From positions 1 to 13,029 of the forward strand of contig CAYPEF010000063.1 of NCBI GenBank assembly GCA_964409675.1: DNA of 13,029 nt, read 5' to 3'. Below are positions 5,983-12,598 of this stretch, piece by piece. How positions within the stretch are numbered: the first letter of the stretch is position 1; every line of letters begins with the position of its first letter. A model generated the notes under the pieces. That model was not told where the DNA came from, did no database searches, and saw only the letters and a program-made list of their open reading frames with translations. The DNA comes from CAYMDD01 sp964409675 (lineage in GTDB: Bacteria; Pseudomonadota; Alphaproteobacteria; Rickettsiales; SXRF01). The position numbers were made by a program, and so were the translations under genes.

Positions 5983-7683
5983 TTACTTCTGTGCCAGTGT
6001 TCTTTGCGGCGGCAGGGAGATGCGTACTGTCGTGCCTTCGCCGACTTTGCTGGTCAGCGTCAGCTTGCCGCCGTGGAGTTCGGCGTACATTTTACAAAGC
6101 GGCAGGCCTAAGCCGGTGCCTTCGTGGCTTTGCGAGCGGTGCACCTGGCCGAAGACGGAAAGGGCTTTGGGGATATCCTCTTCCGAGATGCCGATGCCGC
6201 TGTCGGAGACCATCAGCTGCATGCCGTTTTGCTGATCCATGCGGGCGATGACGCGGATGGCGCCCTTTTCCGGCGTGAATTTCACCGAGTTGGAGAGCAG
6301 GTTTAAAAGCACCTGGCGGATCTTGCGCTTGTCGCCCCAGATGGCTGGCAGGCCGGGGGTAATGTCCGTAATTAAGGAAATCTGCTTGCTGCGGATCTTG
6401 CCGCTCATGATGCGCGAGCATTCATGGATGATCTCGGCCATGTCAACTTTTTCCTCCACCAGCTCCAGCTTGCCGGCGTCGCCCTTGGAGAATTCAAGGA
6501 TGTCGTTAATCAGCTGCAGCAGATGGGTGCCGCAGAGGTTGATGTCGTTGATACGTTCGCGTTGTTTTTCCGTGAGCGGGCCGAAATAACCGGAATTGAT
6601 CATTTCCGAAAAGCCGATGATGGCGTTCAGCGGCGTGCGTAGTTCATGCGACATGTTGGCAAGGAATTCCGATTTCGCCTGGCTGGCGAGGATGGCCGCG
6701 TTTTCCGATTCCTCGGCGCGCATGATATGCCGCGCCATGGCAATGGCAAAGAAAGACAATACCGAGCCGAACACGGTGAATAGCACTAAAAAGCCGATAT
6801 CCTTCGCGCGCATTTGTCGCCAGTCGGCGAGGATATCTTCTTCTTCCAGCACTACGCTTACGGCAACGTTCAGGAAATTAAGCGATTTGCTGGCCACGGT
6901 TTTGGTGACACCGTGATCATCGGTAACGGAGGCGGTGATGCGGTGGTCTTTCTGCTGCGGCTGCTCTGTCACTATGCGGCTGACCAGCGCGTTATTGGCG
7001 TCGCTATGGCTTAAGCTGCTGACCAGCACCGTGCCGTCCTGCAGCGTCAGGCTCATAAACGGGGAATTGCCGGAAGCAACCGAGCGGTAGAAATCGATAA
7101 AGTATGTCGGCGAGATAGCGGCGATGATGACGCCGCCGAATTCGCCGTCCAGCCGGCTATAGCGCCGGCCGATCAGGATCAGCGGCGCTTTATTCTGCAT
7201 CGTGTAGCGGCCGATGAAGACGTAGGAATCGTCGGCATCGCGCATGGTTTTGAAAAACTGCTCGTTGTTGAGAATCTTGGTGTAATCCATCCAGTGATCG
7301 TAGCTGGATTTATGCGCGGCGGCGCGTACGATGCCGTCGGCATCAATCAGCGCCATGGCGGCGATCTGGGGCGTTTCGTCAATCCAGAGCTTGAAGCTCT
7401 GTTCGGTGTATTGCAGTAAATTATTGCCGAACAGGGCGTTGAAATACTGCCGCTCGATGGCGCGCCTGAGCGAAAGGTCGGCACCGAGGAAGGTCAGCTC
7501 CACATGGTCGGCCAGGCTGTGTGCCAGGCGGGTGGCGTTTTCCTTGCTCTGCTCAATGGTTTCCCGGTAGCCGCGCGAGCCGTGATACACTACCACCAGG
7601 CAGAAAATCACGATAATCAGCGAGCTGAAGCCGATCAGGTTGCGGATCGGGGGCATGCCGGTTTTGTGCGCCGTTTCCTTCAT
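5983..7683 (-). CDS. Membrane sensor histidine kinase, DivJ/PleC-like core
   Basis: A 566-residue two-component kinase. Membrane helices at about 17-34 and 296-316 flank a periplasmic sensor of about 260 residues that looks like a double Cache (PDC) domain (IAAMALIDADGIVRAA, GGVIIAAISPTYF, SLTLQDGTVLVSS). The cytoplasmic part has a HisKA domain with SEFLANMSHELRTPLNAIIGFSEMI and phospho-acceptor His346. The HATPase follows, with N-box NLLSNSVKFTP, G1 DSGIGI (494-499), F-box FGQVHRSQ and G2 GTGLGL (522-527). All catalytic parts are present. The core style matches alphaproteobacterial DivJ/PleC-type kinases, but the ligand and partner are not visible and no response regulator is adjacent. ATG 7683 was chosen; the frame also reaches a TTG at 7752 and another ATG at 7656. 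It is divergent from gshB. Confidence 0.9.
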   Translation of the reverse strand: MKETAHKTGMPPIRNLIGFSSLIIVIFCLVVVYHGSRGYRETIEQSKENATRLAHSLADHVELTFLGADLSLRRAIERQYFNALFGNNLLQYTEQSFKLWIDETPQIAAMALIDADGIVRAAAHKSSYDHWMDYTKILNNEQFFKTMRDADDSYVFIGRYTMQNKAPLILIGRRYSRLDGEFGGVIIAAISPTYFIDFYRSVASGNSPFMSLTLQDGTVLVSSLSHSDANNALVSRIVTEQPQQKDHRITASVTDDHGVTKTVASKSLNFLNVAVSVVLEEEDILADWRQMRAKDIGFLVLFTVFGSVLSFFAIAMARHIMRAEESENAAILASQAKSEFLANMSHELRTPLNAIIGFSEMINSGYFGPLTEKQRERINDINLCGTHLLQLINDILEFSKGDAGKLELVEEKVDMAEIIHECSRIMSGKIRSKQISLITDITPGLPAIWGDKRKIRQVLLNLLSNSVKFTPEKGAIRVIARMDQQNGMQLMVSDSGIGISEEDIPKALSVFGQVHRSQSHEGTGLGLPLCKMYAELHGGKLTLTSKVGEGTTVRISLPPQRTLAQK

Positions 7684-7759
7684 GCGAAGCGGGTAAGCCT
7701 TTCTCTTGCGGGCCGTTTTAGATTGCTGACAATTTATTTTCTGTCGGCCCAACAGACGG

Positions 7760-7765
7760 ATTATA
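7760..7765 (-). promoter_or_regulatory. Possible -10 box for the histidine kinase gene
   Basis: A perfect TATAAT on the minus strand lies 77 bp before the kinase ATG. At 17 bp further upstream the hexamer is TCTCTT, a poor -35. The kinase transcript would have a leader of about 70 nt. The call rests on one hexamer in an AT-rich gap. Confidence 0.3.
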
Positions 7766-7782
7766 GTTAAAACTACTTAAAT

Positions 7783-7811
7783 AAGAGAGAATTTAATATT
7801 AAATTTCTCTT
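7783..7811. promoter_or_regulatory. Near-perfect palindrome in the kinase/gshB divergent region
   Basis: AAGAGAGAATTTAAT (7783-7797) and ATTAAATTTCTCTT (7798-7811) pair over 14 positions with a single bulged G (7789) and no spacer. It lies between the divergent kinase and gshB genes, about 18 bp upstream of the kinase -10 candidate. It could be an operator serving either gene. The rest of the 210-bp gap shows only a small CCCGC/GCGGG hairpin near 7843-7855. Confidence 0.4.
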
Positions 7812-7893
7812 GCTTTTATCCGGCAAACACCGCGATTGCCTTGCCCGCTTGCGGGGGGTATGAGAATAAAAGCCCGTTTTTTCAAGGAGCCCT

Positions 7894-8829
7894 ATGCCCA
7901 GAACCCTTGCCCTGCAAATGGACCCTCTGCCCTCCATCCGTCCCCGTAGCGACACCAGCCTGCTACTCGGCGTGGAGGCGCAGGCGCGCGGCTACCGCGT
8001 GTTCCAGTATGTCCCCTCGGCGCTGTCGGCGCATGGGGGCGAGGTTACCGCCCGTGCCGTTCCGGTGCGGCTGATGCTGGATGATTCGCACTGGTTCGAG
8101 GCTGGTGAGCCGGTGAGCCTTCCGCTTTCGGAATGCGATGTGGTGCTGATGCGCCAGGACCCGCCGTTCAATATGGATTACATCACTGCCACCTACCTGC
8201 TGGAGCGCGCAGACCCCCGTACCCGCGTATTTAATCATCCGACTGCGGTGCGCAACCATCCGGAAAAATTATTCCCGCTGGAATTCCCGGATTATATCCC
8301 GCCGACATTAATCAGCACCAGCGCGGAAGACATCACCGCTTTTCACCGTGAGCGGCGCGACATCGTTTTAAAGCCGCTCTACGGCTATGGCGGGGCGGGC
8401 ATCATCCGCGTGCGCGCCGAAGGCGAGAATCTGGGGGCGGTGCTGGAGCTTATGCTGGCCGGAGGCGAGCCATTGATCGCTCAGCCTTTCCTGCCCGAGG
8501 TACGAGACGGCGAGCGGCGGATGATCGTGATCGACGGGGAGATTAAAGCGATTATGGGGCGTATTCCTGCCGCCGGGGAAATCCGCGCCAATCTCGCCTT
8601 GGGTGGCACGGCGGTGGTGGTGGAGATGACCCCGCGCCAGAAGCTGATCGGCGAAGCGGTAGGCGCGGTGCTGAAACAGCGCGGCCTGTTGCTGGCCGGG
8701 CTGGATTTCATCGGCGACTGCCTGATCGAAATCAACATCACCTCCCCCACCGGTCTGCAGGCGCTGAATGCGCTGTACGGGCTGCGGCTGGAAGTGGATT
8801 TCTGGGATGCGGCTGAGCGTTATTTGTAG
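7894..8829 (+). CDS. gshB: Glutathione synthetase
   Basis: A 311-residue ATP-grasp enzyme that joins gamma-glutamylcysteine and glycine to make glutathione in the cytosol, the second step of the pathway. Length is close to the E. coli enzyme. Family signatures run in order: VLMRQDPPFNMDYITATYLLE (84-104), NHPTAVRNHPEKLF (114-127), DIVLKPLYGYGGAGI (156-170) with ATP-binding Lys160 and the glycine-rich loop, QPFLPEVRDGERR, GRIPAAGEIRANLALGG (222-238), and the metal/ATP site AGLDFIGDCLIEINITSPTGLQ (268-289). AAGGAG four bases before ATG 7894 supports the start. It is monocistronic here. The gene for the first pathway step, gamma-glutamylcysteine synthetase, is not in the window. Confidence 0.96.
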   Translation: MPRTLALQMDPLPSIRPRSDTSLLLGVEAQARGYRVFQYVPSALSAHGGEVTARAVPVRLMLDDSHWFEAGEPVSLPLSECDVVLMRQDPPFNMDYITATYLLERADPRTRVFNHPTAVRNHPEKLFPLEFPDYIPPTLISTSAEDITAFHRERRDIVLKPLYGYGGAGIIRVRAEGENLGAVLELMLAGGEPLIAQPFLPEVRDGERRMIVIDGEIKAIMGRIPAAGEIRANLALGGTAVVVEMTPRQKLIGEAVGAVLKQRGLLLAGLDFIGDCLIEINITSPTGLQALNALYGLRLEVDFWDAAERYL

Positions 8830-8886
8830 TCCGTTGCAATGCGCGGCGGAGGTCTGCACCTTTTGTGCAAAAGGAAATTTTATTTT

Positions 8887-8964
8887 CGTCATTGCATGCG
8901 CAGCGAAGCAATCCAGCTATTCTCTTGCTGAGATTTAGATTGCTTCGCTGCGCATGCAATGACG
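8887..8964. repeat. Palindromic element downstream of gshB (copy 2)
   Basis: Two perfect 27-nt inverted arms (8887-8913 and 8938-8964) surround a 24-nt loop. The arms read CGTCATTGCATGCGCAG followed by CGAAGCAATC. It is the same family as the element in trmJ: identical outer and inner arm ends, equal loop length, and a shared TTGCTGAG/CCTGCTGAG segment in the loop. It lies in the non-coding gap 57 bp after the gshB stop. The perfect arms suggest this copy is younger or better maintained than copy 1. Confidence 0.9.
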
Positions 8965-9030
8965 GAGCTGTTTTTGATTGGTTTAATTAGCAGGTGGTTT
9001 ACTTTTTATGGGCAGGGTAAAATTTGGAAT

Positions 9031-9060
9031 AAAAAAAACCGCCCCGGAGGGCGGTTTTCT
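9031..9060 (-). terminator. Strong intrinsic terminator of the downstream prepilin gene, probably bidirectional
   Basis: AACCGCCC (9037-9044) pairs perfectly with GGGCGGTT (9049-9056) around CGGA. Read on the minus strand it is followed by eight T residues, a classic terminator 26 bp after the prepilin stop at 9083. On the plus strand the tail is TTTTCTTTT, so it may also stop transcripts from gshB. Confidence 0.9.
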
Positions 9061-9082
9061 TTTAGCAATTGAACCGTAAGGC

Positions 9083-9904
9083 TTAGAAGCTGCCACGGTA
9101 CTCCAGCAAGCAGCCCGCCGTATTGTTGGAAGCGGTAGCGCTGGTGGCGTACACTTCGGCGCTGGCGGTGCTGTCGTAGCAGTCGCCGGCGGCCAAGCTG
9201 GCAGTCACGTGAGCGGCACCGTTAGTGCCGGCCATGTCAGCCTTGGAGGTCACGATACCGGTGATCGGCTTGCCGTCATCGACCTTCACGTCGATCTGGT
9301 AGGCTTCCGTCGGGGTGATGGCTTTGGCGAAGGTATAGGCCGCGTCCGCGGTGGCTACCTGGGTTACGCCCGCGATGAAGAAGTTGTTGCGGCCGGAGCG
9401 AACAAACACGTTGATGTAGTTGCCCTTGCCCATTTTTGCCGCCGGCATGTACGAAGCGAAGCCGGAGGTAATATTTGAACCGGGTTTTGCTGCCGTGCCG
9501 CTGGTGGTGGCGTCCGCGATCAGGCTGGCGGTGGCAAGGTCGTTCCAGAACATGGAGGTTTCACCGCAGAAAGCCGTGGTGCTGGCGGCGCTGGCGCAGC
9601 CGGCTTCCACCAGGCCGTTGCCGTCGCTAAGGCCGGTGGCGCCGGTGCGGCCAGTGCTGGTGAGGCCGAAATTGCCGGGGCTCAGCAGGTCACCGGGAAT
9701 GCCGTTATATTTGGTGCGGAAGGTATTGACGGCCGTGTTGTATTTTTCCACCTGGCCGATGGTGGAGCGGATTTCCGCTGCCTTGATCAAATCCTGTCCC
9801 ACCAGCACACCGCCGATGATTAGGCCGATAATGACCAGCACGATCGACAACTCGATCAGCGTAAAACCGCTTTGCCGGGTAGTGGGGGATAGGGGTCGCT
9901 TCAT
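9083..9904 (-). CDS. Type IV prepilin-like protein (tandem paralogue B)
   Basis: A 273-residue prepilin. The 13-residue leader ends RQSG; the mature protein begins FTLIELSIVLVIIGLIIGG with Glu18 as the conserved Glu5. The helix is followed by AAEIRSTIGQVEKYNTAVNTF and a NGIPGDL turn (67-73). The globular part has a DGNGLVE loop (94-100), KVDDGKPITG (207-216), and cysteines 103, 113, 242 and 265; the last two probably form the C-terminal disulfide loop. ATG 9904 has AGGAG at five bases, and the open frame beyond it to 10009 runs through promoter-like sequence, so it is not used. Over residues 11-73 it matches the next gene at 59 of 63 positions. It could be a surface pilin, minor pilin or pseudopilin; no assembly genes are in view. 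Confidence 0.88.
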   Translation of the reverse strand: MKRPLSPTTRQSGFTLIELSIVLVIIGLIIGGVLVGQDLIKAAEIRSTIGQVEKYNTAVNTFRTKYNGIPGDLLSPGNFGLTSTGRTGATGLSDGNGLVEAGCASAASTTAFCGETSMFWNDLATASLIADATTSGTAAKPGSNITSGFASYMPAAKMGKGNYINVFVRSGRNNFFIAGVTQVATADAAYTFAKAITPTEAYQIDVKVDDGKPITGIVTSKADMAGTNGAAHVTASLAAGDCYDSTASAEVYATSATASNNTAGCLLEYRGSF

Positions 9905-9923
9905 AGATACTCCTAATGGAAAA

Positions 9924-9951
9924 ATTATACTTCTGATTATCAGTACGTCAT
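9924..9951 (-). promoter_or_regulatory. Likely sigma70 promoter of the 9083-9904 prepilin gene
   Basis: On the minus strand ATGACG (9946-9951; four of six matches to TTGACA) is followed 16 bp later by a perfect TATAAT (9924-9929). Transcription would start near 9917 and give a leader of about 13 nt that still holds the AGGAG ribosome site. The -35 box overlaps one arm of the 14-bp inverted repeat at 9948-9996. Confidence 0.5.
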
Positions 9952-9996
9952 TTTTATGCATCTGCAACAACATTTCACCGCTATGCATAAAAATGA
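9948..9996. promoter_or_regulatory. Perfect 14-bp inverted repeat overlapping the prepilin promoter
   Basis: TCATTTTTATGCAT (9948-9961) and ATGCATAAAAATGA (9983-9996) are exact inverted copies with a 21-nt spacer, centres 35 bp apart. The arm near the gene overlaps the -35 box. This looks like a paired operator for a DNA-binding protein, or an AT-rich hairpin. The remaining gap up to 10092 is AT-rich, with a smaller GTGAAT/ATTCAC inverted pair and no clear terminator after the upstream prepilin gene. Confidence 0.55.
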
Positions 9997-10092
9997 AAAA
10001 ACTTATCACAATCGCCTAATCATACCTTCCAGATGCTACTAAATGGTTAATATGTGAATGATTTATTGCACTATTCATATATTCACCGGATT

Positions 10093-10917
10093 CTAGTAGT
10101 TCATTCGGAATTGCAGGCTACAGGCCTTGGATGTGCCGCCGTTAGCCGCGTCCGTATTATAGGGGCTGCCGGTGGCATCGGAAACGCAGACACCGTCTGC
10201 AGCTGGCTGCGCGGTATCGGCCGCCAGTGCCGCCAGCGAAGCAGCCCGCGCAAGCACGATGCCGGTGAGCGGTTTGCCATCATCGACTTTGCTGTCCATC
10301 TGATATGCTTCGGAAGGAGTAATGCCAAATGCGGCGCCCGTCAGCGCGCCCGCGTTTGAAATGGCGGTAACGCCCGCCAGGAGGTGGAAGTAATTGATGC
10401 CGCTGGCGGCATAAACATAGATATTATTGCCATGTCCTAATTTCGCCACCGGAACCAGGGTGGCTACAGCGCCGGCAGAGGCAGCGGTGGTGCAACTGGT
10501 GCCAGCCACCGAGCCATCGGCGCCGACAAACGCGCCGTCGATAAGGTTGGCGGAACTCAGGTCGGTGAAGAACAGCACCGTTTCAGCGCAAGGTAGTGCG
10601 CCGGCGGCGGCGGAGCCTTCAATTAAATTATTGCCGTCACCGCGTCCGGTGCCGCCGTTACGGGTGGTCAGGCCGAAACTGGCGGCTTGCGCGGCGGCGA
10701 GATCGCCGGGAAACCCGTTAAATTTACTGCGGAAGGTATTGACCGCGGTGTTGTATTTCTCTATCTGCCCGATCGTGGAGCGGATTTCCGCCGCTTTGAT
10801 TAAATCCTGCCCCACCAGCACGCCGCCGATGATCAGGCCGATAATGACCAGCACGATCGATAATTCGATCAGCGTAAAGCCGCTCTGCCGGGTAATGGGG
10901 AGGCTGGATTGGTTCAT
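10093..10917 (-). CDS. Type IV prepilin-like protein (tandem paralogue A)
   Basis: A 274-residue prepilin, with leader MNQSSLPITRQSG cut before FTLIELSIVLVIIGLIIGG. Glu18 is the conserved Glu5 needed for assembly and methylation. The layout is the same as in the neighbour: NGFPGDL turn (67-73), GDGNNLIE loop (93-100), PSEAYQMDSKVDDGKPLTG (201-219), and cysteines 110, 142, 244 and 266, with the last pair bounding a C-terminal loop that ends CSLQFRMNY. AAGGAG six bases before ATG 10917 fixes the start. It lies upstream of the second prepilin gene with a 188-bp gap, and no strong terminator is visible between them, so partial cotranscription is possible. The near-identical N-terminal helix region against divergent globular parts indicates duplication followed by divergence of the exposed domain. 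Confidence 0.88.
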   Translation of the reverse strand: MNQSSLPITRQSGFTLIELSIVLVIIGLIIGGVLVGQDLIKAAEIRSTIGQIEKYNTAVNTFRSKFNGFPGDLAAAQAASFGLTTRNGGTGRGDGNNLIEGSAAAGALPCAETVLFFTDLSSANLIDGAFVGADGSVAGTSCTTAASAGAVATLVPVAKLGHGNNIYVYAASGINYFHLLAGVTAISNAGALTGAAFGITPSEAYQMDSKVDDGKPLTGIVLARAASLAALAADTAQPAADGVCVSDATGSPYNTDAANGGTSKACSLQFRMNY

Positions 10918-11224
10918 ACGCTTCTCCTTATATTATAAGGCCGGTGACTATGGCAGATGGTGAGCTTCCGGTGATAAAAGATAATTGCATTCACCAGCAA
11001 ACGCTCCTTACCCTGTATCTTTAGTACGATTTGCATAACGATTTAAATGACCATAACGTATAATGGTTACTAAAAAATTTAAATCACAAAATATTGACAT
11101 TTAAATAAATAATCGGTTTTCTCGTTTTTTTGAGAAGCGTCGGCGGCGGCGAATGCCCGGCGCTTGCGCATTCAGCCATAAATACGGTATGCCTGTCCGG
11201 ACGATGGTCTGAATGGAGAAAACT
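10918..11224. other. AT-rich intergenic region between prepilin A and the dehydrogenase
   Basis: No gene is seen in these 307 bp. The part from about 11020 to 11115 is very AT-rich and holds three copies of the palindromic octamer ATTTAAAT (11041, 11077, 11099). It also has a plus-strand TATAAT (11059-11064) without a good -35, and a perfect TTGACA (11094-11099) without a good -10. ACCAT/ATGGT at 11050-11067 forms a loose dyad around the TATAAT. Nearer the dehydrogenase, GAATGC/GCATTC at 11151-11173 can form a short hairpin in its leader. Promoters for both divergent genes must lie here, but I cannot assign them. Confidence 0.4.
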
Positions 11225-11995
11225 ATGCCTGTGCCGGTCCCGCCGCATGTGCTGATAACGGGTGCCAGCAGCGGACTGGGAGCCGCTCTGGCTATCGAAT
11301 ATGCATCCCGGGGCGCATGTCTTACATTATGTGGCCGTGATGCCGGAAGGCTTGCAGGGGTTGCGGCCCGCTGCCGGGATAAAGGTGTGCCGGTGACAGA
11401 ATGTATCGTGGATGTGACGGATGCTGCGGCGATGGCGCAGACTATCATCGAAGCCGATGCAAGGAAATCCCTGGATATTGTGATTGCTAATGCCGGTATT
11501 TCAGCCGGAAGCGGCGGCGGTGAGTCTGCCGACCAGGCGCAGCGCATATTCGAGGTGAATCTGTTTGGGGTGCTTAATACGGCCCTGCCGGCGCTTGCGC
11601 ATATGCAGACGCGCCGTGCCGGCAATATCGCGGTGATTGCCTCCATGGCGGGATTTCGTGGTCTGCCCGGTGCACCGGCCTACAGCGCAAGTAAGGCGGC
11701 AGTGATAGCGTACGGCGATGCCCTGCGCGGGCTGGCGGGAAAAGAAGGCGTTTCCATTTCGGTTGTCTGTCCCGGTTACGTGCGCACGCCCATGACGGAT
11801 AAAAATGATTTTCCCATGCCGTTCCTGATGGGAGCGGAAAAAGCGGCGAAAATCATTGTTAATGGTATCGCGCGGGGAAGAAAAAGAATCATATTCCCCA
11901 AGCTGCTTTATTGGGCAATGCGTCTATTGAATGCGCTCCCCGTGTGTATCTCCGATACTATTTATAGCGCTATGCCAAGCAAGCGGAATCAGTAG
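11225..11995 (+). CDS. Short-chain dehydrogenase/reductase, NAD(P)-dependent
   Basis: A 256-residue classical SDR with a Rossmann fold. The cofactor motif is TGASSGLG (12-19), followed by DV (63-64) and NAG (89-91). The catalytic set is Asn112, Ser140 (VIASMAG), Tyr153 and Lys157 (YSASK), then PGYVRTPM (183-190). All residues needed for an oxidoreductase are present. The C-terminal segment from about 220 (RKRIIFPKLLYWAMRLLNALP) is hydrophobic with basic residues, suggesting membrane association and a lipid or hydrophobic substrate; this is inference. GGAG six bases before ATG 11225 favours that start over an in-frame ATG at 11213, which overlaps this ribosome site. It converges on the VirB2-like gene with 18 bp between stops. 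Substrate unknown. Confidence 0.9.
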   Translation: MPVPVPPHVLITGASSGLGAALAIEYASRGACLTLCGRDAGRLAGVAARCRDKGVPVTECIVDVTDAAAMAQTIIEADARKSLDIVIANAGISAGSGGGESADQAQRIFEVNLFGVLNTALPALAHMQTRRAGNIAVIASMAGFRGLPGAPAYSASKAAVIAYGDALRGLAGKEGVSISVVCPGYVRTPMTDKNDFPMPFLMGAEKAAKIIVNGIARGRKRIIFPKLLYWAMRLLNALPVCISDTIYSAMPSKRNQ

Positions 11996-11996
11996 C

Positions 11997-12014
11997 GGAT
12001 TCCAGAGAGAATCC
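11997..12014. terminator. Small hairpin between convergent stops
   Basis: GGATTC (11997-12002) pairs with GAATCC (12009-12014) around CAGAGA, in the 18-bp gap between the dehydrogenase and the VirB2-like gene. There is no T-run on either side, so termination activity is doubtful. Confidence 0.2.
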
Positions 12015-12358
12015 TATAGTACGCAAGGAGTGGCCAATCCCGTCAGGGACAGAATAATCCCGGGCGCGCCGAAGACAGTGGTAATGCCGGCAGCCACAGT
12101 CATCGCCAATCCCCAAGAGACTTTGCCGAAGCAGGCGCCGAAGCCGAGGACCATTACGCCAATCATGGCAATAGCGCGTCCTGCTCCGGAGAACATGATG
12201 CAGGCTAATGCGCATAGTACTTCGGTCATGGCTTCGTTGATGCCGGCTTGCTGAGATATACAGCTGGCAAGTACGATTTCAGGCAGCGCTGCAAGTGCGA
12301 ATGCATAAATAGCCGTGCGCATTTCAGGCTTTGAGGACAAACGTTGTAAAACTTGCAT
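12014..12358 (-). CDS. VirB2/TrbC-like type IV secretion pilin
   Basis: A 114-residue small membrane protein. A hydrophobic N-terminal segment (about 16-32) looks like a signal peptide, followed by a short linker. Two long helices at about 47-77 and 83-107 are joined by the short polar turn GKVSW (78-82). The glycine/alanine-rich helices (FSGAGRAIAMIGVMVLGFG and WGLAMTVAAGITTVFGAPGIILSL) match the TrbC/VirB2 pattern for the main pilin subunit of conjugation-like type IV secretion. Length is typical. AGGAG nine bases before ATG 12358 supports the start. LASC at 30-33 also matches a lipobox, unusual for this family and possibly coincidental. No other vir/trb gene is adjacent, so this is an isolated copy, as seen in lineages with scattered T4SS genes. 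Confidence 0.8.
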   Translation of the reverse strand: MQVLQRLSSKPEMRTAIYAFALAALPEIVLASCISQQAGINEAMTEVLCALACIMFSGAGRAIAMIGVMVLGFGACFGKVSWGLAMTVAAGITTVFGAPGIILSLTGLATPCVL

Positions 12359-12441
12359 TGACTAAAGCTCCTGCATGACATGCTTCATTTCAGCGATTAT
12401 CTACCCGTTTTTATGCCAGGGTAAGTGCTGCATATAAACTG

Positions 12442-12447
12442 ATTATA
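12442..12447 (-). promoter_or_regulatory. Possible -10 box for the VirB2-like gene
   Basis: A perfect TATAAT on the minus strand lies 84 bp before the VirB2-like ATG, in the AT-rich 240-bp gap it shares with the divergent RidA-family gene. No recognisable -35 is present at 16-18 bp. I see no other gene in this gap. Confidence 0.3.
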
Positions 12448-12598
12448 GATAAAATATATTACAGTATTATTACACTAAAGCGTGCATCTGGCGTAAATTA
12501 TGCAAAAAAACTGGCAGAATATTAGCAATAATCCTTGTTGCTGGTAATAACGCTGGTACAAGTGCCTGATTGCTATCAATCTATTTATGGGGGTGCAT

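Noticed and set aside
5390..6235. A 281-codon plus-strand open frame across trmJ and the end of the kinase gene
   Set aside because: It is opposite two well-supported genes, crosses their intergenic terminator, and has no recognisable domain or ribosome site.
9905..10009. N-terminal extension of prepilin B to 10009
   Set aside because: It runs through a likely promoter and a perfect inverted repeat. The ATG at 9904 has a good ribosome site and gives a normal short prepilin leader matching its paralogue.
10925..10940. TATAAT just before the prepilin A ribosome site as its promoter
   Set aside because: Transcription from it would start inside or after the ribosome binding site, and there is no matching -35 hexamer.
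11101..11646. A 181-codon minus-strand open frame opposite the dehydrogenase
   Set aside because: The plus-strand SDR has complete cofactor and catalytic motifs; the antisense frame shows low-complexity composition and no family.
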